This document shows positions 52,101 to 57,166 of a stretch of DNA of 64,000 nt, in pieces. Origin of the DNA: Owenia fusiformis (lineage: Eukaryota; Annelida; Polychaeta; Sabellida; Oweniidae). The stretch lies in contig CAIIXF020000009.1 of assembly GCA_903813345.2 (NCBI GenBank), forward strand, positions 11,090,030 through 11,154,029. Direction: 5' to 3'. Numbering within the stretch: position 1 is the stretch's first letter; every line of letters begins with the position of its first letter. The notes under the pieces are model-generated. The model searched no databases. It was not told the DNA's origin and saw only the letters and a program-made list of their open reading frames with translations. The position numbers and the translations under genes are program-made.

Positions 52101-55100
52101 ACAGTTTAGCACCCCCGATCCCACGACTGGTGCCCGGGCTGTGACAGCCCATGTCATGAATCATTCGAAACCAACCGCACTGACCCTTTGTCAACCAATC
52201 AGCGAACTGGACAAAACACATGCTATTAATGCTTGTTCATTTACTCTATGATGATGTCAGCAGAAATGACCATATATAGAAAGTTGTCTGCATTTCGACG
52301 ACAAAGTCTGATTGGCTCAGAGAGTCAGCTTAACCTACATTTTGTATTGAAGATTCCTTTTATTAAAATAGATTGTATTTAGCGAAAATAGATATCGATT
52401 ATGATTAGTTCTTCATGAAGAAATGGATGTGATTTAATTTGGATGCTTTTACAGGCCCTAATAGTGATCAAACAATCCAACAGAATATTGTGATGATGGT
52501 TAATGATCATGAAAAATAGAGAAAAGCATGAAATTAGCAGGAATCAACGTAAACTAGCACTCCAGGGGGCCGCATGAACTTTTAATTAAAAATTACCCTT
52601 TCCTCAATTTCAAAGGCTTCCTGGTCATCTCAACCCCAAGTCATCTCAACCCAGTCCAACTCAACCCCAAGTCAACTCAACCCCAAGTCAAGTCGACCCC
52701 TGTAAAACTCAACCCCAAGTCAACTCAACCCTGTAAAACTCAACCCTAGTAAAACTCAACCCCTATATTTCGATATATTGATGAACTTATACGAAAGTTT
52801 ATTTCATTAAAATAATTCTGCCGATCGTGGCATAAGCGAGCCAAAAAAAAAATGTTTTGACAAAAAATCATGCAACTTCCTTCAAAATTGGGGGGAGGGT
52901 GTGTGCGCACCCCTCCTGGCTACGCCTATATGCTTTCGGTCTATTAATTAGTAAATGTTAATGTTTTTGTAAAAGCATGTTCATATAAATAAAAAGTTAT
53001 ATTACATTAATTGTTGATTATTTCTAAATTATCTAAAATTTGATTTCAAAAGATGTCGTAAATTAATTAATAGTTAATTAATCGTTTTCTGTCGGAATAC
53101 TTTTACAACTTTCTATTTAAAGGATCATGCAAAATGCTAGATTTTCAGAAATCAATGACTTAACTTATTCATCATAAAAAAATTAAATTAGACATTGCAC
53201 AAATGAATAGAGTTGAGTTTTACTGGGGTTGAGTTTTACAGGGTTGAGTTGACTTGGGGTTGAGTTGACTTGGGGTTGAGTTGGACTGGGTTGAGATGAC
53301 TTGGGGTTGAGATGACCTGTCACCTTTCAAAGTAACCAAGTGAGTGGTTCTATTGATATAAAATTTGAGAAAGGAGACAAATTACATGTTCACAGACTCC
53401 ATATTAGTAGTTTTCATTTAGTTTTTTTTTCATTTCATGTATTTTTTCAGTTTGTTGCCTAATTTTCAACTTTTCTTCATTTGAGCAACCCTATATCAAT
53501 CGGCACTACAAATTATATAATAAAAATTTAAAGTAACATGTTAGATACTTCAAACAATTCAGAGAATTAGTAAGAAAATGGTGAATCTTGAAACGTTTCT
53601 GATGAATACCAGAATTTACTTTTATATTCTATGCAAGATCAATATGAAATTGGAAGACAAGACAGTTATTAAGAAATATAGATTCTGGTAGAATAAGCGC
53701 TTTAAGCTAATTTTCTAAATTCATTTTCTAAAAGAACGAGAAGTGATTGAGTAGGACCTAGATTGCAGTGGTCAATAAACTATGATTATAATATCGTCTG
53801 CACATGCTTATTCCACTCAATTTCTCTCTAAAATTTGAATAAAGTATCTAATATTTTGGTATTTCCATACAATTCAGAGTTTTAACTTCAACCCTGGTTA
53901 TTTCATTTTTTGTCAACTCAATTATATTTTATATTATTTTGGATTTTAAATATCCACCGTCAAATTTTTCTCATGGGATTGGATCGATCAGAGATGATGG
54001 ATGACCAGCTATCTATAGTCAGAGATCACCATTTTACTCATTGATCTAAAATTTCCACATTTACAATTAAAAAATTATAAAATTGGTACTTGCCACATCG
54101 TCCAATTCACTTAATAAATCCATAATATACTGACACATAATTAAATTTTTTCGAGATATTAAATGCTAACAATTTGCCGTTCTTATCAATAAAAAACAAT
54201 TCTATGGAGGAAAATAATGGGATGACCTCAGAATTGAAGTCAAGTAGAATTTAGAAACTTATCATAAGATAACAGTGGATGTCTAACCAAACATGCTCTA
54301 AGGCATCAGTAGTGAGAAATCAATAAACATAAATCATATTGGACATGTAAATTATAAATAATTGAACATTTACATGCACTTTTTTTCTTCTCAACGTGCG
54401 ATGTAGGTGGTATTACAAGCAGCAAACAACAGGCGATTTCTCAGGTTGTTTTTATGGAAAATCAGTTTGAGGACGGAAGAACAGATGGTTTACTGGGTGA
54501 TCATTCAATAGACTCATCTGAACCTGAGAAATCTAAGAGCACCTTATTCTAAAACCATTTGTTTGGGGTTGTCAAGTTCACCTAAGGAATGGGAGATTTA
54601 TATGTTTGTACATGAACATTATATCACAGGGGTTTCATTAGCAGCAGGCAACAGGCGATTTTCACATTTTCATAAAGTCGCCTGTTGTTTTTAGGCACTT
54701 TTCAAATTTTCCATTGTTAATTCACTATTTCCATTATTTTTCCCTGTTGTTTTCATTTATTTAGCCTGTTGTGAGAAATAACAGTATAGTGCAACCCCTG
54801 TAACAATAGTGAACCCCTGTAACATATGACTGTATTGTAATGACTGTAATAAATATCGCTGCAGGTAATCTTTTGTCCTGAGGATTTGTTTTCTATTAAA
54901 AGGTTGTATCAAAGATTAGAATGCACAGTGAAATCTGTAAGGTGGAAAACCTCTAAAAGAGAAACACCAAAGACCAAAGGACGATTCCCCTTACAAAGGT
55001 TTTACAGTATAAACATGGGATATTAAGGCTAAAGTATTATGTCATACAGGAGAGGGATTAATAAACATCATATTCCTTTCAACCAATAATAGTAAATGTA

Positions 55101-56104
55101 CAATTCTTGTATTTATTATAACACTACTCCTCCACTTAAGAAAGGTTCGTCCTCGGTATAACTCAGCAAGTTTATATATACTCAATAAGGTTACGTGTAT
55201 ATGTACGGTTCAATCAAATGACATCACAAATCAGATTCGTTCGTAACACGGAGACCTTTATACAAATACCTAGTAATCAATGGAACTATTTGCTTCCATA
55301 ATTGCCTAATGAGGACTAAACAAGTTCGTTATGACCATTATGAAAATGCTTTGATGTTCGTTATAACATTACAGACAAGTATAGATACTCTGTGAAATAT
55401 TCAATCATACTTGCGTCTAGGGAGGGATACTTATAGCTAATTTTATGATCGTAACCATACTACTCCTCACAAAGAAAAGTTCGTCCTCAGTATAGAATAT
55501 TAACTGTGTTTGAATACATCAGTGCAATGATAAATTTTTTTTCAAAACAATTAATGACACTTTAAATCATGGCTAATGTGATATTATGTACAAATGTATG
55601 TCTTCCCTTGGCTTAAGGTCCTTTTCTATTACAGACTATAAATATTCGCAGCTCATGAAATGAACAATGCTCTTGTTTTAAAAGAAAAATTGAATGAAAA
55701 AGAATGGAAACAGCAAGGAACAAACATACATGTGCATAGCTAACACTCGAAATCATATAGCCATGCAAAGTTTTTTCAGACTTCAATCAAATTTTAGAAT
55801 GGAATGGCATGAAATAGACATGATATTTTCAATGCAGACATGTAACCTAGTTAAATATGACCACCAGCTGTTCAAATAAACTTAGAGTAAAAAAATATCT
55901 CACTATCAATTATTAAACAGAAATTATGTAAATCGTACCTTTTCCATTGATTTCTTCATCAGAAAACCACTGGTTGAATTTCTTTAAAACATCCATAGTA
56001 TACGCAAGATTGCGACGAGGACCAAATTTTGTGTGCGGCCAGCACTCCTCTGGCCAAATCCTATATGTTGCTTTACTATTAGGCATTTTGTCATAAAACC
56101 CCAT
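21965..56104 (-). CDS. DLG5: Disks large homolog 5 (DLG5), complete 24-exon model
   Basis: A MAGUK-type scaffold known to act in epithelial polarity, cell junctions and Hippo signalling. Coding exons (minus strand): 56104-55939, 45702-44221, 43477-43261, 42898-42763, 42383-42256, 41993-41888, 41665-41599, 41000-40897, 40592-39337, 38105-37956, 37095-36945, 36666-36459, 36006-35771, 35403-35268, 28045-27883, 27650-27467, 26818-26716, 26295-26079, 25711-25500, 25177-25034, 24700-24573, 24339-24230, 22612-22503, 22068-21965. All junctions are GT-AG and phases agree; the sum is 6018 nt, 2005 aa, against about 1919 in human. Approximate layout: coiled coil 70-640, PDZ1 672-752, PDZ2 758-838, Ser/Pro-rich linker to 1430, PDZ3 1434-1512, PDZ4 1577-1662, SH3 1670-1735, hook, GUK 1812-2000. 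DLG5 hallmarks include DSAIDTD, SARRSFFRRK and ERLHRAHIYPIVLF. The kinase domain lacks a Walker A loop and is a protein-binding pseudo-kinase, as is usual in MAGUKs. Confidence 0.95.
22613..24229. other. DLG5 intron 22 with one dispersed-repeat copy
   Basis: The intron between GUK exons 22 and 23 is 1.6 kb. At about 23425-23575 it contains a copy of the 'aatcagcaaggaat..gtcaacactctaaattgt' repeat family. The remainder is AT-rich without recognisable features, apart from the possible exon extension at its start. The last intron (22069-22502) holds nothing notable. Confidence 0.6.
24152..24229 (-). CDS. DLG5: Possible alternative exon extension in the DLG5 GUK domain
   Basis: Beyond the donor at 24230|24229 the frame stays open, and a second donor, GACAG|GTCAGT, lies exactly 78 nt further in the same phase. 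Use of it would add 26 residues rich in Ser and Arg (YSISNSGDWSSSSRRSSISS, then IRSTDR) and keep the downstream frame. Vertebrate DLG5 has no insert here. No transcript evidence is available. Confidence 0.35.
24770..24917. mobile_element. GTGGGTGC-type MITE, about 150 bp
   Basis: A degenerate member of the family whose best copy is at 41217-41400: 'agttctccctagattttttt', 'aggtgggtgcaa', 'caagtgggtgcaaag' and 'gggagagctctt'. It lies in a DLG5 intron between GUK exons 20 and 21. Confidence 0.65.
25500..25711 (-). CDS. DLG5: DLG5 exon 19, hook segment between SH3 and GUK
   Basis: MEQELYLKRSLSDSIQEDEL, then SARRSFFRRKKHQRNNSKDS and SDSLPILD. The basic SARRSFFRRK block is almost identical to vertebrate DLG5 and marks the hook region. 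It is highly charged, with many Ser residues. Confidence 0.95.
26079..26295 (-). CDS. DLG5: DLG5 exon 18, SH3 domain
   Basis: One exon holds nearly the whole SH3: HCDSFYTRALTDHSVEVEGD, LAFKKDDILYVDNTLF, then GLWRAWLVDSEG and GTIPSKMR. It is the MAGUK-type SH3, which folds with the following guanylate-kinase domain rather than acting as a classical PxxP binder. Confidence 0.95.
26716..28045 (-). CDS. DLG5: DLG5 exons 15-17: acidic linker and PDZ4
   Basis: Exon 28045-27883 encodes a Ser/Asp-rich linker (YTDSEDSASGDVQSVGSSS). Exon 27650-27467 gives EEPRFVFLKKTSTTLGIGLI, GGNLTGIFVHEV and GLRCGDQILE. Exon 26818-26716 gives FNGNDIRNASAEQAAIEI and VSILAQYNPA. Together they make PDZ4 with binding loop LGIG, and it runs directly into the SH3 domain as in other MAGUKs. 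Phases are 1, 2, 0 and 1. Confidence 0.95.
29843..29937 (-). pseudogene. Mariner-type transposase middle segment, inverted relative to the C-terminus
   Basis: The minus strand encodes DYIFQQDSAPDHRPKVTMEY and LEQNTP, the conserved 'QDSAP.H' segment around the second catalytic acidic residue. It should precede the plus-strand WPPNTPD segment that begins 55 bp away, so an internal inversion has scrambled the gene. Confidence 0.8.
29992..30234 (+). pseudogene. Mariner-type transposase C-terminus, broken
   Basis: The frame reads WPPNTPDANPWDYHTWGHLE, then after a TAA at 30100-30102 EVLQDKWRRLPQELLDLAID and VEVKGGCIEHLFNK, stop. Proline-rich 'PP(H/N)(S/T)PD.NP.D' after a QDSAP block is characteristic of Tc1/mariner DDE transposases and contains the last catalytic acidic residue region. 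It is not functional: the upstream catalytic part is inverted and there is a stop. Confidence 0.8.
30890..31722 (-). pseudogene. Degenerate gene of a dispersed invertebrate protein family, left arm
   Basis: Reading leftward: HEADTYMFLHVSHGVGKGCR, VIRSVDTDVLVIALA, stop, then TLVHEIARALGPQRSRVLPM, FHAHTGTDTTSEI, TGTIERFIILVYQP, and in another frame PPTCDAALYHAMQAALQG, VWGQWYIVHPVLPSP, LWGWFRSASG, ending in a Cys-rich tail (KCGCIKCDCKVNCKFYC). From memory these are signatures of a repetitive, uncharacterised protein family seen in many invertebrate genomes (H-EADT, DTDV, LGP..S, FHA.TG.DT, WGW, Cys tail). In-frame stops and a frameshift show that it is dead. Function unknown. Confidence 0.7.
32085..33625 (+). 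pseudogene. Right-arm copy of the same degenerate gene, interrupted by a transposon
   Basis: Reading rightward: EEADTHMFLDVSNGIGKGCR, MIRSVDSYVLIA, stop; then the 1.07-kb mariner-type insertion at 32256-33327; then after a deletion HMYGGSG and in another frame VDPVLPSPTLWGWLRSPSG and RRWTILHKHPKHVKS. It is the inverse copy of 30890-31722 and has lost about 340 bp covering the LGP/FHA part. Confidence 0.7.
32256..33327. mobile_element. Mariner-type element, 1072 bp with terminal repeats of about 210 bp, inserted in the right arm
   Basis: Ends 'cgaggggtgatcaataagta' and the inverse of 'tacttattgatcacccctcg' match exactly, with TA outside (32254-32255, 33328-33329). The inversion extends to 'ggtaccccgggaccgacat' and its inverse near 33132-33150. 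Inside, the plus strand near 32640-32800 encodes HMHNAPAHRSQNVQKTI and RAPYCPDLLTRDLFIS, a transposase remnant. The left arm keeps the empty site ('gaggtctatgtagcatttt' on the minus strand). Confidence 0.92.
33941..34145. mobile_element. CTGTATAAGTGG-ended MITE, 205 bp, inserted in the right arm
   Basis: Left 'ctgtataagtggaattt' and the inverse of 'aaattaccacttatacag' pair, with TA outside (33939-33940 and 34146-34147). The left arm has the uninterrupted 'gatgcagttatgcctgac' at 29380-29397. The interior repeats 'ttaattttccgaa'. Confidence 0.88.
35268..35880 (-). CDS. DLG5: DLG5 PDZ3 (exons 13-14)
   Basis: CREITIEKSCEALGIQIQ, GGVFVSNVVEGSLAQQ, then from exon 35403-35268 ACMTVGDQILDVCGVNLRNA and NITMKVQYNPK. 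The binding loop is LGIQ. It is similar to vertebrate PDZ3 ending ITILAQYNPH. The two exons meet in phase 0 at CAGCAG|GTTTGT. The next exon lies 7.2 kb away across the inverted-repeat-filled intron. Confidence 0.95.
35771..40592 (-). CDS. DLG5: DLG5 linker region (exons 9-13)
   Basis: After PDZ2, exon 9 (40592-39337, 1256 nt) and exons 38105-37956, 37095-36945, 36666-36459 and 36006-35771 encode about 590 residues rich in Ser, Pro and basic residues. Conserved spots are NSGTWPKY, RKKSTAEEKQLRG, NNERIRIPSISQ and AGSFERVSMSDRSSP, the last two matching vertebrate AERIKIPS and GSERGSVS. It is predicted to be disordered with many possible phosphorylation and SH3-binding sites. Exon 10 contains a Pro-rich run (FTPPAVPSY, LPPSGGIVSPPLP). 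Confidence 0.9.
37134..37208. mobile_element. Very short CAGAGTGG-type MITE, 75 bp
   Basis: 'cagagtggaacaaaaaatgt' and the inverse of 'aaactttttggtccaccctg' flank only a short spacer; TA borders both ends. It lies 39 bp upstream (on the minus strand) of the acceptor of DLG5 exon 11. Confidence 0.75.
38106..39336. other. DLG5 intron 9, no recognised content
   Basis: This 1.2-kb AT-rich intron between the large linker exon and exon 10 shows no transposon ends, tandem repeats or convincing extra exon. Other DLG5 introns above 300 bp that look empty are 25712-26078, 26296-26715 (apart from a run of C at about 26378-26391), 26819-27466, 35404-35770, 40593-40896 and 42384-42762. Confidence 0.5.
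40488..41640 (-). CDS. DLG5: DLG5 PDZ2 (exons 7-9)
   Basis: PVQLNTMGE joins to DLGVSIEQGFYISKISPGSP, then AIGDRIININGRNVEQISL and TSVVLNVQKF. The three coding pieces are the end of exon 41665-41599, exon 41000-40897 and the first 35 codons of exon 40592-39337. The binding loop is LGVS. It follows PDZ1 with almost no linker, as in known DLG5 tandem PDZ1-2. Confidence 0.95.
41217..41400. mobile_element. CAGTGATCTCC-ended MITE with GTGGGTGC core, 184 bp
   Basis: Left 'cagtgatctccccaggatt' and the inverse of 'aatcctgtggagatcactg' pair. TACTA occurs directly outside both ends and may be a target duplication. CAGTG termini resemble hAT-type elements. The core has inverted 'agtgggcgcagcacccac' and 'tgcacccacttg' words. 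Other family members: 24770-24917, 47065-47224 and 58794-58965. Confidence 0.75.
41599..42383 (-). CDS. DLG5: DLG5 PDZ1 (exons 5-7)
   Basis: Exons 42383-42256, 41993-41888 and 41665-41599. The carboxylate-binding loop region reads DIGFNLIGG, followed by IFVSSVMKGSVADGKLKVND, then VLKVNNIDVTNVEKKTAIQA and GGVINMVVRRRR. This corresponds to the first of four PDZ domains, which bind C-terminal peptides of partners. The last exon also provides VIPVQLNTMGE, the start of PDZ2. Confidence 0.95.
41727..41795. mobile_element. Very short CAGGGTGTCC-ended MITE, 69 bp
   Basis: 'cagggtgtccatgg' and its inverse (from 'tatggacaccctg') are flanked by TA on both sides (41725-41726, 41796-41797). It sits in the intron between DLG5 exons 6 and 7 and has almost no interior. 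Confidence 0.75.
42118..42254. repeat. Two-copy tandem repeat of about 70 bp next to the DLG5 exon 5 donor
   Basis: 'ggtccattattggtag' and 'tttggtcttaaaa(c/t)tata' occur twice, about 70 bp apart. The second copy runs up to the splice donor of exon 5 (exon end 42256). It appears to be a local duplication of intron sequence. Confidence 0.8.
42763..43477 (-). CDS. DLG5: DLG5 exons 3-4, end of coil and DSAIDTD segment
   Basis: Exon 43477-43261 carries SRDWAFDERDKIVQERESI and TLCDKLRRERDKAVSE, one of the best conserved DLG5 stretches. Exon 42898-42763 carries ERYTAMMDKENRKNML and then SRDSAIDTDMQEWETETLEF, the conserved linker before PDZ1. Phases 1-2 and 2-0 agree with neighbours. Confidence 0.95.
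43680..44090 (+). promoter_or_regulatory. Dispersed promoter-like repeat, copy 1 (CCAAT, CRE, TATA)
   Basis: It shares order and sequence with 52045-52350: 'taccctgcgtg', 'ctctgcctagta', 'ccaccaatcagcga', 'gaccatatataga' and 'tgattggc'. In this copy CCAATCAG is at 43831-43838, a full cAMP-response palindrome TGACGTCA at 43915-43922, and a TATA-like CATATATA at about 43934-43941, all in plus-strand promoter order. It is likely a dispersed element such as a solo LTR or promoter-bearing repeat; it lies in DLG5 intron 2, antisense to DLG5. No gene was seen directly downstream. Confidence 0.55.
44221..45702 (-). CDS. DLG5: DLG5 exon 2, main coiled coil
   Basis: A single 1482-nt exon. It opens DIVPPMPKSLPPPHLTPSK, then HEYDLVQKNLSLLKSEL, and runs into nearly 480 residues of heptad-rich coil. 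The block VINESGSSEVLNKISQSALD matches the 'NGSSEILNKL' region of vertebrate DLG5, and KPDYDSLRKRYNDLV matches KKDYDALRKRYSEKV (recalled from memory). It is probably a self-association and partner-binding rod. Acceptor TATTTTCAG at 45703, donor AAAG|GTAAAT at 44220. Confidence 0.95.
46960..47224. repeat. Two repeat fragments in DLG5 intron 1
   Basis: At 46970-47040 is part of the 'ggaatcagcaaggaa..gtcaacactc' family; at 47065-47224 is a worn copy of the GTGGGTGC MITE ('ttgcacccag', 'ttgcacccacttgataaaaa'). They lie upstream of the WAP-type gene. The rest of 45703-47850 holds nothing else recognisable. Confidence 0.55.
47858..47867 (+). promoter_or_regulatory. TATA box of the WAP-type gene
   Basis: ATATATAAAA lies about 25 bp upstream of an initiator-like TTCAGTC (47882-47888) and about 55 bp upstream of the ATG at 47919. 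The spacing supports transcription starting near 47885, with a 5' UTR of about 34 nt. Confidence 0.6.
47919..47957 (+). CDS. WAP-type gene exon 1 (signal peptide start)
   Basis: ATG at 47919, 13 codons of mostly hydrophobic residues (MTQKLVLVFIVIL), donor TTG|GTAAGT, phase 0. Such a tiny first exon carrying half of the signal peptide is easily missed by gene finders. Confidence 0.8.
47919..50631 (+). CDS. Secreted cysteine-rich WAP-type protein, complete, nested antisense in DLG5 intron 1
   Basis: Four exons join with GT-AG ends and phases 0, 1, 1: 47919-47957, 48166-48403, 48682-48897 and 50444-50631 (681 nt, 226 aa). Residues 1-22 or so are a signal peptide (MTQKLVLVFIVILAIYQVQA) split by intron 1. 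A basic PGRKGRKPGRKP tail follows, then a Cys-rich segment. Exon 3 has a WAP/four-disulfide-core pattern: NPNKPGICPKV, then SRCGRPCKNDCDC, QKCCKAGSCGMIC. Exon 4 adds GNPGFPGAP and a second Cys cluster ending CTISSPNCFQCA. WAP domains are known in protease inhibitors, antimicrobial proteins and shell-matrix perlwapins; which role applies here is not known. The gene lies wholly inside DLG5 intron 1 on the other strand, so separate expression is likely. Confidence 0.85.
48166..48403 (+). CDS. WAP-type gene exon 2 (basic tail and first Cys cluster)
   Basis: Acceptor TTTTAAG at 48165, donor ACAA|GTAAGG. It encodes AIYQVQAQRKPGRKGRKPGR, then ICGCPTSISLQEAFCPPPKS and LCPLGKKCCATCK, nine cysteines. 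KKCC fits the central 'KCC' of WAP domains, but spacing is loose, so this may be a degenerate first WAP domain. Confidence 0.85.
48682..48897 (+). CDS. WAP-type gene exon 3 (WAP domain)
   Basis: Acceptor CATTCCAG at 48681, donor CCAA|GTAAGC. PGICPKV opens the domain; CGRPCKNDCDCGG, QKCCKAGSCGMIC complete a four-disulfide-core-like pattern (Cys-Pro, acidic D before CxC, paired KCC, CG.xC). A longer-than-usual insert of about 25 residues separates the first Cys from the core. Confidence 0.85.
49251..50267. mobile_element. GTGTTCGCG-ended inverted-repeat element of about 1 kb in the WAP-type gene intron 3
   Basis: Left 'ccgtgttcgcgctagcc' and the inverse of the right end ('cagtgttcgcgttgacg') pair loosely, with further inverted words (GTCCCAGGGACG near the left, GTCCTAGGGACG near the right). 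CAGTG termini resemble hAT elements. It contains the tandem duplication below. No transposase frame. Confidence 0.6.
49909..50134. repeat. 113-bp tandem duplication, two copies
   Basis: 'tcatgatagccaatcagatt' through 'catgtttcaccgctact' is repeated head to tail with about one substitution (tatcgat against tatcaat). Near identity shows a very recent event, or an assembly artefact. Confidence 0.9.
50444..50631 (+). CDS. WAP-type gene exon 4 (second Cys cluster and stop)
   Basis: Acceptor CATTTTATAG at 50443. It encodes KNPRFKIKKCKAVSLV, then GNPGFPGAPTDFAVGL and ACCCNGACQSCWGNCC, ending CFQCA with TAA at 50629-50631. Ten cysteines. The GNPGFPGAP piece is collagen-like by chance or by origin. 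Confidence 0.85.
50876..50881 (+). terminator. Poly(A) signal AATAAA of the WAP-type gene
   Basis: AATAAA lies about 245 bp after the stop codon in the sense orientation. It is the first canonical signal downstream and a plausible 3' end. Confidence 0.45.
51010..51130 (+). repeat. Dispersed 'CACCACCTGCCATTTGTTAC' family, plus copy
   Basis: Copies share 'atgtcaccacctgcc', 'tttgttacag', runs of 'ccaaccaccaaacacca', and 'accataacaatat'. Others in the window: near 8020-8110, 11870-11940, 16810-16905, 18760-18850, 35455-35570, 51480-51650 (inverse), 59270-59380 and 62030-62245 (inverse). It is probably a MITE or SINE family; full copies carry 'gtgacatattnttatngtctcc' at one end. Confidence 0.7.
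51480..51650 (-). repeat. Same dispersed family, inverse copy
   Basis: 'gtggtgacatattatcatag', 'agtgtttggtgttagtaaca', 'ggtaggtggtgacagtttgc' and 'atgttaatgccttgtt' read as the reverse of the copy at 51010-51130, about 350 bp away, so the two could form a hairpin. Confidence 0.7.
52045..52350 (+). promoter_or_regulatory. Dispersed promoter-like repeat, copy 2
   Basis: Diverged relative of 43680-44090. CCAATCAG at 52195-52202, a half-conserved TGATGTCA at 52252-52259, CATATATA at about 52271-52278 and 'tgattggct' follow in the same order. The shared survival of these boxes in two otherwise diverged copies is the main evidence that they matter. Confidence 0.55.
52623..53317. mobile_element. 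Foldback element with CTCAACCCCAAGTCA-type tandem ends, 695 bp
   Basis: The left arm (52623-52765) is a tandem run of 'ctcaaccccaagtca' and 'ctcaaccctgtaaaa' words; the right arm (53210-53317) is the inverse ('ggttgagttgacttgg', 'ggttgagatgacc'). The outermost bases GGTCATCTCAACC are exactly mirrored. The interior is AT-rich and includes a 'cctcctggctacgcc' fragment. It lies in DLG5 intron 1. Confidence 0.85.
55939..56104 (-). CDS. DLG5: DLG5 exon 1 (start codon), probable
   Basis: The 55-codon reading starts MGFYDKMPNSKATYRIWPEE and ends FSDEEINGK, with donor AAAAG|GTACG in phase 1. An in-frame TAA lies directly before the ATG, so translation starts here if the exon is used. The spare G plus 'at' of the next exon makes Asp (NGK-D-DIVPP). 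The N-terminus does not resemble the vertebrate DLG5 N-terminus. The assignment rests on phase, strand, coding-like composition and position across a 10-kb intron, so it is less certain than the other exons. Confidence 0.6.
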
Positions 56105-56892
56105 TTAAGTAGATATGTATTTGGCAGTTTTCTAAATCCAAAATTATGATTCCATTCTTATGCTTCTTCAAATTTAAACATTCTGTCACAAATCTTTGAC
56201 ATTTTGTAATATTTCGACTAAAATTTTCTAAAATTATAAATTCTTGGGTTGCTTCCGAATGCAAGTTTTTTCCAGATGTTGCTCAATTTACTTGTGTCCA
56301 TTCTGTTAAAATAAGTAGTGGTAAATATTACCCTCTTTGATCTAAAATATCATTACTAATTCCACGTTTCAGAATTTATAGACCTTCGGGTATTACATCA
56401 CAGCCTGAACATCCAATCCAATGAATTATTAAAAACATCACGTTCAACAGATATATATTCCATAAAACCTCACGTCCAAGTTCGGAATCCTTAGCTGTAT
56501 CCCCACTTGTTGCTACGACTCTTTCTGCTGCTATTATAACTATTACTTCCCTTTTGAGGAAATAAAACAACTGCGGTTTACTTTATAAAGCTAACTAGCT
56601 TGCTTGAAAATGATCAATACGAGAGTCAGGCCCTAATGCTGCTATCTACCACTTCAATTATTGATACATAGCATCAGCATCCATCATACTGTCATTCCAA
56701 ATGGAATCGTTACATTACACTCCCCTCCTGTTTGAAAAACAGTTCGTCCTCGGACCCAACATGATTCATTATGTGATACGATGATTTCGATAGTACAGCA
56801 TTGTTGATGTTTCCTATAAAAATATTTTCTCATATTTTTCATTTATTTTATGCCAGGTGAATTCTTATTATTGTTCTTTCAGATAATATGAA

Positions 56893-57166
56893 CCTGCTTT
56901 AGACCATTTCCGCCAATCCTCTGCTTTAGACCATTTCCGCCAATCCTCTGCTTTAGACCATTTCCACAAATCCTCTGCTTTAGACCATTTCCGCAAATCC
57001 TCTGCTTTAGACCATTTCCGCAAATTCTCTGCTTTAGACCATTTCCCCAAATCCTCTGCTTTAGACCATTTCCCCAAATCCTCTGCTTTAGACCATTTCC
57101 CCAAATCCTCTGCTTTAGACCATTTCCACAAATCCTGCTTTAGATCATTTCCTTAAATCCTCTGCT
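56893..57166. repeat. 27-bp minisatellite, about ten copies
   Basis: The unit 'cctctgctttagaccatttc' plus 'c(g/c)ca(a)at' is 27 bp, so the reading frame is preserved through the array. On the minus strand it reads repeated KWSKAEDL(G/R) nonapeptides for about 80 codons. No flanking coding sequence supports a gene. Confidence 0.9.
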
